Shown: piece after piece, positions 11,528 to 22,391 of the stretch
Layout of the letters: every line of letters begins with the position of its first letter
Numbering within the stretch: position 1 is the first letter of the stretch
Assembly (NCBI GenBank): GCA_021234155.1
Contig: JAJEKV010000010.1
Coordinates: forward strand, 5,306,871-5,370,870
Direction: 5' to 3'
Source: Isoetes taiwanensis
Taxonomy: Eukaryota; Streptophyta; Lycopodiopsida; Isoetales; Isoetaceae
Length of the DNA stretch: 64,000 nucleotides
Position numbers and translations under genes: made by a program
The notes under the pieces: model-generated
What the model was told of the DNA's origin: nothing
Databases searched by the model: none
The model's input: the letters and a program-made list of their open reading frames with translations, nothing else

Positions 11528-12840
11528 TCTACCAATACTTTTTTTTGTTGGGAGAAACGACAGTGGTATTGTATTAAATTACATGCAAAAAATTACATGT
11601 TGTACAAAATTTGGATAAGAGGGATCCTATCGGGAAACATAGCTGAACAGGTCAGTTACGATCATCTCAACAAGGAGGGAGCAAAGTCAAATACTTAGAA
11701 ACACTCTAAATATTGAAATACTTAAAAAACAGTAGTATAGTTAGCAGAAACAGATAATAAGTTTTTATGAAGAAACCAGAGGGCTCAACTCTACTTAGAA
11801 GTCCAGTACTCCATCCAATGTGATGATAGAGAATGCTCCTTTGGTGTGCTGGAACATGAGATTGTCGAATTCTGCTAGTCCATAGGGAGTTGAATCAAGT
11901 AGGTGTAGGATCCAAGTATCTCGATAGTTCTGCAGAATGTGCAGCTTCTCTTCAAAATACATTTTCCTTGTTGAATTCCCAGATGTCTTTATTCTTTAAA
12001 ACATGCTCCAAGGTCATGCAGCCAATCACCTCAGATTGAACCAAGTGTAAACACTCTATAGCTTGCTGCTGGAAGAGCATGACTGTATTGGGATCAACTT
12101 CACGTTGGGGTCCTCCTTCATGGTGCTTCTTCACCAAGTAATCTGCATGAGGATCATCAAGATTATTAAAATAAGTTTTAAAAAATAGAAACAACGCAGA
12201 GAATTTTCCAATAGAGTTCCAATTGACATCATAATCAGAGCCTGCTTTGAGTTTATATGCCATATCAGTTTCCATGAGCAGATATTGCAAGGTTGCTCTA
12301 AGCTCATTGTGATTAGGATTAGAGCATGTTATGGCCACATTATTGCTGTGCTTCCAGGTGGCCCAGCAACAAAGTGTTTTGATGGTGCCTTGGAATCTAG
12401 AATCAGTGTTCAAGAAGTGGAAGAGACCAATTTCATCTGCAGGAATGTCTCCTAGAAAAGGATGTATCCATGCCCAGAAAGGTTGCAATCAATGATAAAT
12501 GAAGATATGAACTGCAGTTTCAGTATCACCACATCCCAAGGGACAGAGCTCAAAGACCTCAGACTTATATATATTCATTTGTCTTGAGGCTTTTGTTGAG
12601 CTTCCAGCTCTTGCAAATGTTGGAGATTATGTCTCTGCTTGGCTGTGTCCATTGATCACCAGTCTTTAGCAATGTGTTTTTCTTGTATAGGGCCCTTAGA
12701 AGAAACTTGTACCAGTATCCCCTGCAGCAAGTCTGTTACTAATTTTCAATCTTGGTATTTAGTGTTGCAGCAGGTACCCCAGCAAATGTGATTGGAATTT
12801 TGGAAGAGTCCAATCCTGCTCTTACAATCAAGCATGATAA
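11528..12840 (-). mobile_element. LINE fragment (zf-RVT type, family C), 5' truncated
   Basis: On the minus strand the segment encodes the C-terminal part of a plant LINE ORF2. DQWTQPSRDIISNICKSW is followed by the zinc-binding zf-RVT signature LCPLGCGDTETAVHIF (about 12510-12560), then ATWKHSNNVAIT and an open stretch to 11952 (178 codons). One stop (TGA at about 12490) interrupts the frame, and there are stops near 12740. Eight Ts at 11532 on the plus strand could be the remnant of a poly-A tail at the element's 3' end. The RT core is missing. This C-terminal type differs from LINE families A and B in this window. No target duplication was found. Confidence 0.8.
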
Positions 12841-13750
12841 TATTTCTCTCTCTTTATACTTTCAACATATGGAATTCATGATCATATATGTGGCCTCTCA
12901 GTTCTGCCTATCAATCTTGTTAATTTGAAAGTATCCGGTGTGGCAGAAAAGGTTTTTGGATTTTTTTTTAACTTCATTTTCTAAGATTGTTGTTTTTTTT
13001 TGGTGGCCGAAATGTTTTACCATTATTCCAAAAATTGGAAGCAATGGTCTTCGAAGATATTCCAGGGTTTATGGGTTTCCTCTGCATGCACGGTGATTTC
13101 CTATGTTTCCACGATCAGCCAATTTGAAGTTCCTATCCACTATCCGAGATTGCAAGTTGGAGGTTCCGGGTGTCCAATTCTTGCCATGCAATTGGATCGT
13201 GGATGTGGATTTTCACTGCCCGATTGTATAAAAGGAGGCCCGCAGCTAATGGCATCATAGTTTCAGATTGCAGGTCCGTGTTTCTTAGATAGTTTTTGGT
13301 TTTTGCAATGGCTGGTAGTGTTCATTCCTCTTCTTCTCTATCCGATGCCATATGCTCTTGAGGTTCCATGTTCTATTGGATTCTATGCTTCGTGTTCTTC
13401 TAATGTGCCATCTTCTGTTCCATGTGTTTATCCATGTTCCTTCTAATGTGCCCTCTTCTGTTCCATGTGATTCTCCATGTTCTGATGTTCCTTCCTCTTC
13501 TATTCCATGTTCATATTCAAGTAGTAGAGAGTCTGGGATTGTTCCTATTTGTAGTCTTAGCTTTCGTACTATGTAAACTTTTTATTACTCACCTTCTTTA
13601 TGTTTTGGTTCATATTCCACCCAAATTTGCAGCATATCATCTCTCTATGGAATTGAGCTATGGCCAAGCAATCCGTTTGAAAATTTATAGCATCTGAAGA
13701 CAGTTCGTTTGAAGGCACTTCTTAGCTTCATTATAATCCTGCAAGGTATT
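12841..13750. other. Gene-free stretch, promoter-like TATA and TTCCATGT-rich repeats
   Basis: 13220-13230 has a TGTATAAAAGG box, and about 80 bp further on an ATG begins a short serine-rich frame (MAGSVHSSSSLSDAICS) that soon stops. At 13380-13520 a degenerate repeat of TTCYATGT/TCTAATGTGCC fills the sequence. This could be an LTR or an old promoter; no gene is supported. Confidence 0.3.
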
Positions 13751-14105
13751 GTAAGGAACCTTAGGACAAAATAAGATATATGTTTATACATGTATTTGTA
13801 AAGTATTTTTGTACATGTCTTTTGATTCATGTCCTTTCATATGGACAAAAGGCCACAATTTTGTACATTTTTGTTAACTTGGAATAAGAAATGTGATTTA
13901 GGTACTTCTGACCAATTGTAATGAACAAGGAACAAGAGACGCATTCATGAAGGGAGTAGGAGTACCTAAACTACATCTCTTATTCCAAGTTAACAAAAAT
14001 GTACAAAATTGTGGCCTTTTGTCCATATGAAAGGACATGAATCAAAAGACATCTATACAAATACATGTATAAACATATATCTTATTTTGTCCTAAGGTTC
14101 CTTAC
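13751..14105. repeat. Long inverted repeat, about 150-bp arms, 54-bp spacer
   Basis: The left arm is 13751-13906 and the right arm is 13961-14105. The right arm is the reverse complement of the left with a handful of changes and one 13-bp gap (AAGTATTTTTGTA is present only in the left arm). The ends read GTAAGGAACC and GGTTCCTTAC. A transcript would fold into a long hairpin. It carries no coding sequence and no recognisable transposon termini beyond the arms. Confidence 0.92.
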
Positions 14106-14109
14106 AGAG

Positions 14110-14430
14110 TGCTCCATGTAAAGGTGTATTCTTGGCATTACAAAACATCCATTTCATACGAAGACTATGGCGTGCACAATAATTTATAAGGTAATGGCTG
14201 CGTGGTTCCACATCCTGTAGTGAAATGAATAGGGTACATAAAACTATTGGCTCGGGAGGATGGGTTGCAATTGGTTCACTGGACCTTAAGATTTATAACA
14301 ATTGTTTGGTAATAACACAGTGTTTGTTACAGAACAAGGCATTATTTTAACCAATGGCAGGAATTCTAAATGCATGTTACAAGTGTCGAGATATATGATA
14401 ACGAGATCACCATCTTGCCGTTAGACGTGG
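14110..14430. other. Gene-free stretch
   Basis: Between the inverted repeat and the second copia LTR I see nothing but AT-rich spacer. Confidence 0.5.
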
Positions 14431-14704
14431 TGTATCAGCACTTACAGCACTTATAGCACTCAGCACATAAGTGCTGGCTAAGCACTTTATCAGAGTCTAG
14501 CAACGGCCCACCACTTGTCATAATTAGCTACGGCATAATTAGGAGTGGTTGGTAACGGGAGCAATTAATATTGCCTGCCCTTCTATATATCTTGTATTCT
14601 CACATATGTTTAATACAATTCCAATTTGCCTTTATTATGGGAGCTTGCGCTCTCGGATATTGGTGTGCATCCCCTTCTCTCCCTTTCTTGGTGCAACCTT
14701 GACA

Positions 14705-14716
14705 TGGTATCAGAGC
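14705..14716 (+). promoter_or_regulatory. Primer binding site of the second copia-type element
   Basis: This is an exact TGGTATCAGAGC, the initiator-Met tRNA primer site used by plant copia and many gypsy elements. Confidence 0.85.
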
Positions 14717-14754
14717 ACTAGGTGTGCTGAGATTGATTCAAGATCAACACAGCA

Positions 14755-15783
14755 ATGGAGAAGGATGTAAGCTACAACCAGATTACCTTCCCTGGCGGTC
14801 ATGCGATTCAAATCTTTGACGGCACAGGTTTCTAGCAGAATATGATCTTCATTCTCAAGGATGAAGGAGTTTGGGGAATTGTTAACAAGAACCTGCACCG
14901 GATGCCAAGAATATTGCTGATTTGCATGCTTGGCAGCGCCAAGATGACAAGACAATGGGATATATCGGACTCTCTTTAGCTGACTCTATCCTTGATGAGT
15001 TCCAGCAGGAGAATAGTCACGATTTGTGGCATGCTCTCATTGAGAAGCATGACCAAAAGACCCATAAGATTGGGCACTTGTATGCAGAGGTGATGGATAT
15101 GTGCTGGGACGAGACTGCCGAAAGTCTTGACGAGTTCTCAGATCACATGAAGCACGCCTTCCAGCAGATTGAAGCTTTTGGAGAAGAGCATCAGATCTCA
15201 CAATCGATGCAACTATTTTTCTTCCTTAGGTCATTACCTAATGCATTTGATTCTTTGTGCAGCAGCTTCATGCAAGACAAAGATATGGACTTCCATCAAG
15301 CAATCACTTCTATTAAGGAGAAGATCACGATGAGGCAAGATGCAGGTAAAGATGGTCATGCCACTCTCTTTGCAGCAGGGCATTCAAGGACTTGATCTAC
15401 CCTAAATAGGGATGAGCACGATGAGGAGGAGAAGCACCTTGGCAGCAGATTATCTCTTCCTAGTAAGCATGAAGTAGTGGATTTAGATCCTTCTACTTTC
15501 TGGATATCAGACAATGCAGTAGCACCCAATAAATGGATGCCAATTTCTGATATTCCAGCACCTTCCAAGCAAGGATTAATAGATACCTCAGCCATTGAGC
15601 TATGATATCTTGATGTGGCCTTCGTCTCCCCATTTTCAGGCAATGTAGCAACACTTCATCAAGTGGCATTCATTTCTGATACTTTGACGGCGTTTATGCA
15701 AGGAGGCACTCAGGTTCTAACACCTGATGAATTGATTTTTCGTTCGAATTACAGAAACTTTCAGCACTTACAGCACTTCTAAC
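14755..15783 (+). pseudogene. copia gag (UBN2-like), broken
   Basis: The ATG at 14755 begins MEKDVSYNQITFPGGHAIQIF. A TAG follows after GTGF (about 14838), and a frameshift near 14915 leads into the long frame 14922-15395. That frame has HDLWHALIEKHDQKTH, LDEFSDHMKHAFQQIEAFG and LRSLPNAFDSLCSSF, the usual helical capsid segments of copia gag (UBN2). After a TGA at 15393 the same frame stays mostly open to about 15783 (DLDPSTFWISDNA), possibly a derived protease-proximal region. No zinc knuckle is seen. Confidence 0.75.
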
Positions 15784-15794
15784 ACTTCCAGCAC

Positions 15795-16733
15795 CTCGAG
15801 CAGGTGCAGAAGGCTTTCTTGGCACGAGCCCTTGGGGTGAAGTCCATAGTTCCATACCAGATCCTACTCCAGGAGACAGGCCCCTTCAACGGGCTGCATT
15901 GGAATGCCATATCATTTACTTCCAGAAGGTGGTCGCTATGGCTGATACATGTTTGCCCAACCTTGCTTTGGCCAGATGGGTCCCCAACGCCTGAAATCCT
16001 GCTGGAAGGACAAGCAAGCTCAGTGGTTCTCACGCTGGGGTGTACAGGCAAACAGATGCGTACATGTAAGGACAAAGAAAGATCACAAGGCACTTAAGCT
16101 GTACCTAGATGATACTTTCCTTCGCAAGCTCTGGGATGCAGATGCTCTGACGCACGTTAAGCTGGCACACTATCAGCAGCAAGTCAATCCTAGGCTCACG
16201 AGAGGCCCACACCAGTACTTGTACACCCAGCTGCCCATGAAGAAGCGCAGACTTATAGCTTCCATTCGCACGGGTGCACATTGCCTCCGTGAAACAGGAC
16301 GTTGGGCTCGGGAAGCACGAGAACAAAGGCTTTGCCAGTGTTGCCACCAGGGCGCCATTGAGGATGAATGTCATGCCCTTCAGATCTGCCCAGCGTTTGC
16401 CCATATTCGAGAGCGATATGTTCGATTACTAGTGCCTGGCCAGCAGTTGCATCAGTTATTGACTACGCCGTCAGTGGGTTTCTTGGGGTCATACCTCCAG
16501 GAGGTTATGGATGCACAGACTCAGTTGTGTCCTCCGGGACGGTATTGAACTGTCTTATACAACTGTACAGCGTGCCAGCATACTTATTACTGCCAAGGTT
16601 TTTCCCTCGAAAACCCTTCGGGGCGGGGGTTTTTTAATCCTGTCAGTAATACGCTTGCTGCTCTCTTTTTGTTTGGGTCCCATAGGCCAATCGGTCTCCG
16701 TGGACGCTAAAAAATCTATTTTATTCTATTCTT
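15795..16733 (+). mobile_element. LINE family A, copy A1 (C-terminus, 3' UTR and tail)
   Basis: It starts inside ORF2 after the RT domain (LEQVQKAFLARALGVKS). One frameshift near 15950 leads to the frame through QRLCQCCHQGAIEDECHALQ (about 16328-16385), a cysteine/histidine zinc-binding C-terminal motif, and it ends SYLQEVMDAQTQLCPPGRY. The 3' UTR carries the CCCTTCGGGG stem, the 29-nt terminal hairpin at 16677-16705 and a (TTCTATT)-like tail to 16733. It is 5' truncated, as expected from target-primed reverse transcription, and it interrupts the copia-type element on its left. Confidence 0.88.
16677..16705 (+). promoter_or_regulatory. LINE 3'-terminal two-stem hairpin (copy A1)
   Basis: The outer stem is GTCC/GGAC and the inner stem is AGGCC/GGTCT around the loop AATC, with one G-T wobble. 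It is followed directly by the simple-repeat tail. The same 29-nt layout occurs in five other copies. Confidence 0.75.
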
Positions 16734-18784
16734 AAAGTTATCTGATGCATAAGACATGGTATGAGGGAATGCATACTAATTCTTTATAACAGATATAGTT
16801 AAGGAATGCATACTAATTCTTTATGACAGCTCTAACTGCATTGTACACTAATCTAAACCAGTACCATGAGATTCAATACTTTGGAGCTACTAATTTAATG
16901 CAGAATGTTTTTTCTATTTAGACCTTTGGCATGCCCAGAGCAGTTGCACCTTGCATCTTCATTTTTACAGCTCTCTAGAACAATTTGATATGTCTATATA
17001 GCCTCTGCATTTGCCATTATAGTCTACATATGCCACTTTTGTAGAGCTTTTTCATTCTGTACTTCAAGATCATTGCCGCAGTAAATGTCTTCCTTTCTTT
17101 GCCTGATGGGCCATGGTTTTGCCAATGTTTTACGATTCAAGCTTTTTCTCTGCACGTTGGCAATGCTAGGAAATTGTTCAACGTGTAAATGCCATATTAG
17201 CATTGGGACATTGCACCTATCTTGGATTGATAAATGACTTACTGAACTGTGTAATGCTGCAGTATTAAATGTCAAAATGATGCACTATTACATATATGAA
17301 GGATTTACTTTTCTTGGGCCATAGTTTTGCCAATGTTATACCATTCATTTAATTATCATTTTTTGTGTGTTTTTAGAATTCTATAATATATAAATGTCAT
17401 AATGCAAGCTCTTTATCTAGACAGATACAAACTCAATCTATATGGCTATGCACTAAGGCCAACCTTTTCGGAGTTTATAATGCTAACCGAAAAGGGACCT
17501 TTTGTGGTGATAATGGATCTAACATTTTGCATCGCAAATTAAGCTAATGAATCATAGGTCTGATGTCCATATAAGTATGATATTTATTTATTCAATAGAC
17601 TTTATTGCATTAAACATGGATTGATTGATTTTTTAAATAATTTATTTGAGACAATTCAGTATTTAGTAGCTCAATAGTCTAAGGTGCTTTAGTATCTGCA
17701 AAATGTTTCACGTGGATGCATGTTGGATGAATGAGGATGCGTCAACAAGCAAATGATGCAAGAGAGCAGGGGAGTTTTGGAATTACATGCATTTGCTAGA
17801 TGAGGAGTGTACCATTGTGGAGGAAACAAAGCACTAGATAAAAAGAAATGGAGGCCTAGGTTATGGCAATACAAGACGGTATTTTCTCAAATGGGAGTTC
17901 TTAAACTACATGTAAATGGTTGTTGTACAGTTTCATGCATATAAAAAAATGGAAACCTAGGTTATGGCAATACAAGATGGTATTCTCTTAAATGGAAGTT
18001 CCTAAACTAAATGTGAATGGCAGTTGCAATCAAAATCTGGAGGATTGCGACCTACGCGCCCTCTGAATTCTAGGAAGGCCTTCTTGAGACCTTCCTTTCA
18101 CCTTCAAACCCATGGGTTTGAGCTCTAGAATGTTAAGCTATAACCTATTTGCAATCAGCCTTTACATAATGAAATGAGATGCCCATGAAATAAGTGTTCT
18201 TTTTGCCTCTACATGTTGGAACAAACAATACCTAAACATGCCCCTTGTCCCCACCTTTGGATCATCATGTTATATCTAGCAATAAAAGAAAGTAGATACA
18301 AAATTGTGAATATTTTCGAAATCAACCATATGAAAAATAGTTGAACAAGACAAGAAAAATGTCTAATTTATGCACAGTGTCATTCACAATATCATTTCAT
18401 GGCAGGGATAACACCTTGGAATAAGGGTGTTATGCCCTATTTATAACAGTTAAGTTGCAGAGCCCTCACATTATTATAATAGGGCATAACATCCAAGTTC
18501 TATGGTGTTATCTGCCTTAATACACCCCGAGAGTTTTTGGTCCCTTTTTTTTTCTTTTGGTCTATTTTTTGCCATCCTGCATAACAACCTAGGTGTTTAT
18601 GCATCATCGATATCTTATCCATATGTTATGAGTGGGTAACACCAATGCATCCAACATCTGACATTTGATCTTAGCTGCAACACTTGAGGGAAAGTGTGTT
18701 AAGGTCCAACAAGTTAGCGACAGAAGCAAAATAAGTGCATGTCTACAATCTCACCATAGTTATTCTTGAAAATATAAACGTTTA
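16734..18784. other. Gene-free AT-rich stretch with a dispersed direct repeat
   Basis: No coding signal. The block CCTAGGTTATGGCAATACAAG and its following 45 bases occur at about 17855 and again at about 17957 with a few changes. TTTTGCCAATGTT occurs at 17109 and 17328, and GGAATGCATACTAATTCTTTA twice near 16764 and 16803. Confidence 0.5.
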
Positions 18785-19166
18785 TAAAATCCCATATTGG
18801 AGCGGGCCCCGCAACGCTACCTGCGCACTCATCTACCCATGAAAAAGTGCAGATCCATTGCCTCTATCCGCACATGTGCACACCATCCCTGGATTGAGAC
18901 GAGGAGATGGACTGGGGAGCCGCGTCATGAGAGACTTTGCCAACACTGCCAGGTTGGAGCTGTGGAAGACGAATGCCACATCCTTCAGAGTTGTCCGGCA
19001 TATATGATGACATTCGGATACGCTATGCTGAGATGGTCCACCCTGGCCAGCCCCTACATGACATGTTGTGCACGAGCTCGATACGAAGGTTGGGATCATA
19101 CCTTCAGGAGATCATGGATCGCCGAGATCGCCGAGATCAGCTCGGTCCTCGTGCACTTACCTAATT
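18785..19166 (+). mobile_element. LINE family A, copy A2 (C-terminal fragment)
   Basis: It encodes the terminal zinc-binding region: RYLRTHLPMKKC, SIASIRTCAHH, RLCQHCQVGAVEDECHILQS. A frameshift near 19005 separates it from the last residues (LGSYLQEIMDRRDR, in a neighbouring frame) and a TAA at 19162-19164. Both ends are cut: neither the 3' UTR structures nor a tail follows, so this copy was later deleted or rearranged at its 3' side. Confidence 0.8.
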
Positions 19167-19233
19167 CTCCCCCGTGATATCTTATATATATTCTTATAGG
19201 GCTGTGGACGACTGTTTGTTGTTTGAGGCAATA

Positions 19234-19258
19234 TGGGCCCTTGGATTTGCCACGTGGC
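19234..19258 (+). promoter_or_regulatory. G-box with TGGGCCC element
   Basis: The 10-bp palindrome GCCACGTGGC (19249-19258) is a perfect G-box core bound by plant bZIP/bHLH factors. TGGGCCC (a site II/TCP-like element) lies 9 bp upstream. Together they resemble a plant promoter, but no identified gene follows. Confidence 0.35.
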
Positions 19259-20755
19259 GGGATGTGTGGCTGTGATTGGCTGGGAGGATGGGAAGGACAT
19301 CGTTTCTTGTTCTTGGCGAAGTGTGCCGGATTGCCAGTGGAGTTTGTAGATGCAGGCGATTTTTTGTTTGTAAGCTTGTGACTTTAGGATCCTGTTTTAT
19401 GGTTAGTCGGCAGAGCATCGAATATAGGCTCCACGGTAAAGAGACAAATACTATTGCTACGAGACTGACTTTGCTTCCGCGATTTTGCCCCGGAGCTGGA
19501 TTTGGGAGTTTGGAGTTTGATTTCTGAGATACAGTAAGCTCTAATAAAGGTTAGGTATCTCTGTTATGCTCGAATGCTTTGATTTCTTTCTTGCAGGGAT
19601 ATGATCGAGTATTTAATCGAGATGCAATTTTTGTGCTGCCATGGCCATGTTTCTAGAGAGCTTTCACGGCAATCGAAGTTTCTGCCTGCATTTTTTCGTT
19701 GGTCTTTTGTGCGAGGAGCGGTTTACTTGATCTTGCCATTCCGTCCAAATATGCATACCTTTTATGGCCACGGAGATCATATCTGCTGAAGTCATATGTC
19801 AGTTTAAAACTTATAGGGCTTCATGTCATGCTGCAGGTCTCCAGATTCAGAGTAAAACCAGGTTTTTGTTTTAAGTCTGATATATGTTAGGGGTTCGGCT
19901 TTGCTAATGGCAGACTGGTTAAGGGAAGACTCAGGGCTAAGGCTGTTGGAAAACAGAAGGTTGGCTTCGAAACAAAGAAAGAGATATGGAATTAGAAGCA
20001 CCTGTATTTTACCCAACTGCAGAAGAATCGAAGGACCCTTCAGGTTTCATAATCAAACCCTGTTCTATGGCAAAGGCTTATGGTCTTGCCGCATTGTTCC
20101 ACCAGAATCATGGAAACCTTCATTTGCTTTAGACCGATACTCTTTCTGTTACCCTGCAAAGTTGCTGCAGGAAAGGCCTAGCATGTAATACAGAAGATGG
20201 GATATGACAAATATTTGTAAACTCGGTGAAGAAGTACATTAGGAAGCTGGCCTGTAATCTGTGGATAGAAATTAGAGTTATGCAAGTTATTCAACTCTGT
20301 GAAGGATCTTCTAATGGGTCTCTTGTGGCTTGGGCCTATCGCAGAGTTTGTATGGGAGTTTTAAAGAGCGATGAAGATTTAAACTTATGAAATATGCATC
20401 AGATTGATTTAGCATCTGGACATTAGTTTAGACATGGAGCCGTGTTCTAGAAAAAACTTAAGTACACCATGTTGTTTCAACAGGATGTAAACAGAGCAAG
20501 CAGATTTATGCTGCATGGAGCGGACACCTCCAATTGATCACAAAGCAGTGCGCATCTTCAATTGATCACTCGCAGGTTAGCTTGTGCATTTGGATAACTA
20601 TTTTGGATGTGTTCGTTTCTTGGTTATACTAAGTGAATTCTTGTGTTGTATTAAATTCATCATCTGTATATATGATCGTGCCGTCTCTACACAAGGAATT
20701 AACTGATCGAATTCAAGATTGAGCTACTATAGTTTTTGATTTGAAGGAAAAAGAA

Positions 20756-20918
20756 CCCCACACTCCCATCCATTATAACTGCTGAAATTGTCAAATGCAT
20801 GCAATCTTGAATGTCTAGGAAACAAAACACCACACCCCCATCCATTATTGTCAAATGCATGTAATCTTGACACCCCCATCCATTATAACTGCTGAAATTG
20901 TCAAATGCATGCGATCTT
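20756..20918 (+). repeat. Three degenerate tandem copies, about 45-50 bp
   Basis: CCCATCCATTATAACTGCTG followed by AAATTGTCAAATGCATGCAA occurs three times (20756, 20829, 20871). The middle copy lacks the AACTGCTGAAA part. Confidence 0.85.
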
Positions 20919-21606
20919 GGAGTGTCTAGAATTTCATAACATAGTCCAATAACACATAATGCAAATTGGCATTACCTTAGCAACATCAATAACGCATTAT
21001 ACATACACAATCTAATATATTCCCACATTTTAGAAGTAAATGGATGGTAATTTCATGTGAGCAATCTAACATTAAAGGCCTACATAAGGACAAAGTCTTA
21101 TCATCGCACCCTTAAGCATTGTAATATTACAGTTTTAGTTAAGAGCAAGCGATGCTTCAGAATGTTTTGAAAGTTAAGTAAATGTACATAACTGCTCAAC
21201 TTTAGACATGTTTGAATCCTAGACATTGCCCACAAGTTGACCTAAACTTACACTATATGAATAAAGTAATCCAAGCATAAGTAATCTTCCCATCTTGCTC
21301 AATGATAAAATTTTTAGGACAGTGAATAATCACCTTACATTGTTTGAGAGTCTTTTAAAAAAATAAACAACTACCTTGACTATAAGCATGAATCATAAAA
21401 AGGATCTAATATAACCTTAAAAAGGCATTAACAACAAATAAACAACCACTCACTCCAATTTTTTCAAATTTTTTTGAATTGGCACAACTTTGCCATTCAC
21501 CCGCGCCTTGATTGACAGAAACATTTAAAACAACAACAATGCCTAACACTCTATAAACACACTGAATTTGTGCCTGTCCATCTTTGCACCACCACATCGG
21601 TGCGTA

Positions 21607-21782
21607 ACTTGTATATATATATTTTTGTATTTATATTTGTATTTGTACAATTTGTCAGCAAACGTATTTTTGTCATGGTTTCCCCCCAAACAACAAGAGG
21701 TTTTTTAACCCGGGCAGTAATACGCTTACTGCCGATTGGTCTCCGTGGACGATAAAAACTTTATTCTATTCTATTCTATATT
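21607..21782 (+). mobile_element. LINE family A, copy A3 (3' UTR and tail only)
   Basis: Only the 3' end of the LINE is present: the TTGTACAATTTGTCAGC leader, GGTTTTTTAACCCGGGCAGT, then CCGATTGGTCTCCGTGGACG and a (TTCTA)n tail. The left half of the terminal hairpin (GGTCCCATAGG) is deleted. No ORF2 codons are present. Confidence 0.8.
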
Positions 21783-22066
21783 TTTGGATATTCTATTATC
21801 TAGAATCTACATAAAATCATAACATAGATTCAAAGCTTGCCTTGCAACCATGGCATGCATAACTAGCGTGGTTCTCACAATTAAAATACAAGGGTATAAA
21901 AGACATTAGAGCTTGGCCTGAATAATAATGTTGTTCATCAAAGAACTCATACATTCTACTCTTTTATGGTTTTGCAAATTCTATTGTGTTTCGACCATAT
22001 ATGGATGAAAATTGAGATGGCATATTTGTTGTAATTGCACATTACTTGAACTGGTAGTTTGCATCC

Positions 22067-22216
22067 AACAAGTACAATATCTTCCTTGGATCTCAAGATA
22101 GTGCCACTTCCAAGTTTTCTTGCACATAGAAACATTTGCTGCATCAAAAAGTACAATATCTTCCTTCACCCTCATCATAGTGCCGCTTTCCAGTTTGATT
22201 GCATATACTAACATTT
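22067..22216 (+). repeat. Tandem duplication of about 80 bp
   Basis: AGTACAATATCTTCCTT followed by ATAGTGCC.CTTCCAG.TT.TTGCA and ACATTTGCT occurs twice (from 22072 and from 22152), about 80% similar by eye. Confidence 0.8.
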
Positions 22217-22391
22217 GCTCTACATGTCATCCATTGTCTCCTCGACGAAACCACTCATGACTTTGTCTTACGTAAGACTTTAGATTTTTTTAGAAAAAAA
22301 TGCCTATTGCTATTTCAATACATAAAGCCATAATTAATTTGTGCCATCTATAAACACATAAATTCGATGATAATACAATGAATTGTCATGT

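Larger units (their letters stand above)
14431..15794 (+). mobile_element. Second copia-type element, 5' LTR and gag only
   Basis: The primer binding site TGGTATCAGAGC at 14705-14716 follows an LTR-like segment (about 14431-14702) that holds repeated CAGCACTTACAGCACTTA-type motifs. A gag frame follows. At 15763-15794 the motif TCAGCACTTACAGCACTTC reappears, which looks like the first bases of a 3' LTR before sequence switches abruptly to a LINE at 15795. No pol is present, so it is either a gag-only non-autonomous element or a deleted copy. I cannot fix the LTR start with certainty. Confidence 0.65.
19167..21606. other. Gene-free stretch, promoter-like start, no recognised gene
   Basis: Apart from the G-box cluster (19234-19258) and the triple repeat (20756-20918) I find no family match. 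19270-20190 is less AT-rich than its surroundings and has several short open frames and plausible splice sites (for example TTTCTTGCAG at 19590), so a UTR or an unknown gene is possible but unsupported. Confidence 0.3.

Noticed and set aside
13215-13310. Promoter and short gene starting MAGSVHSSSSLSD
   Set aside because: The frame stops after about 17 codons and the downstream repeats have no coding support. Kept only as a note on a TATA-like box.
20756-20918. CRISPR-like repeat and spacer pattern
   Set aside because: Only three degenerate copies, without uniform spacers, in plant nuclear DNA.
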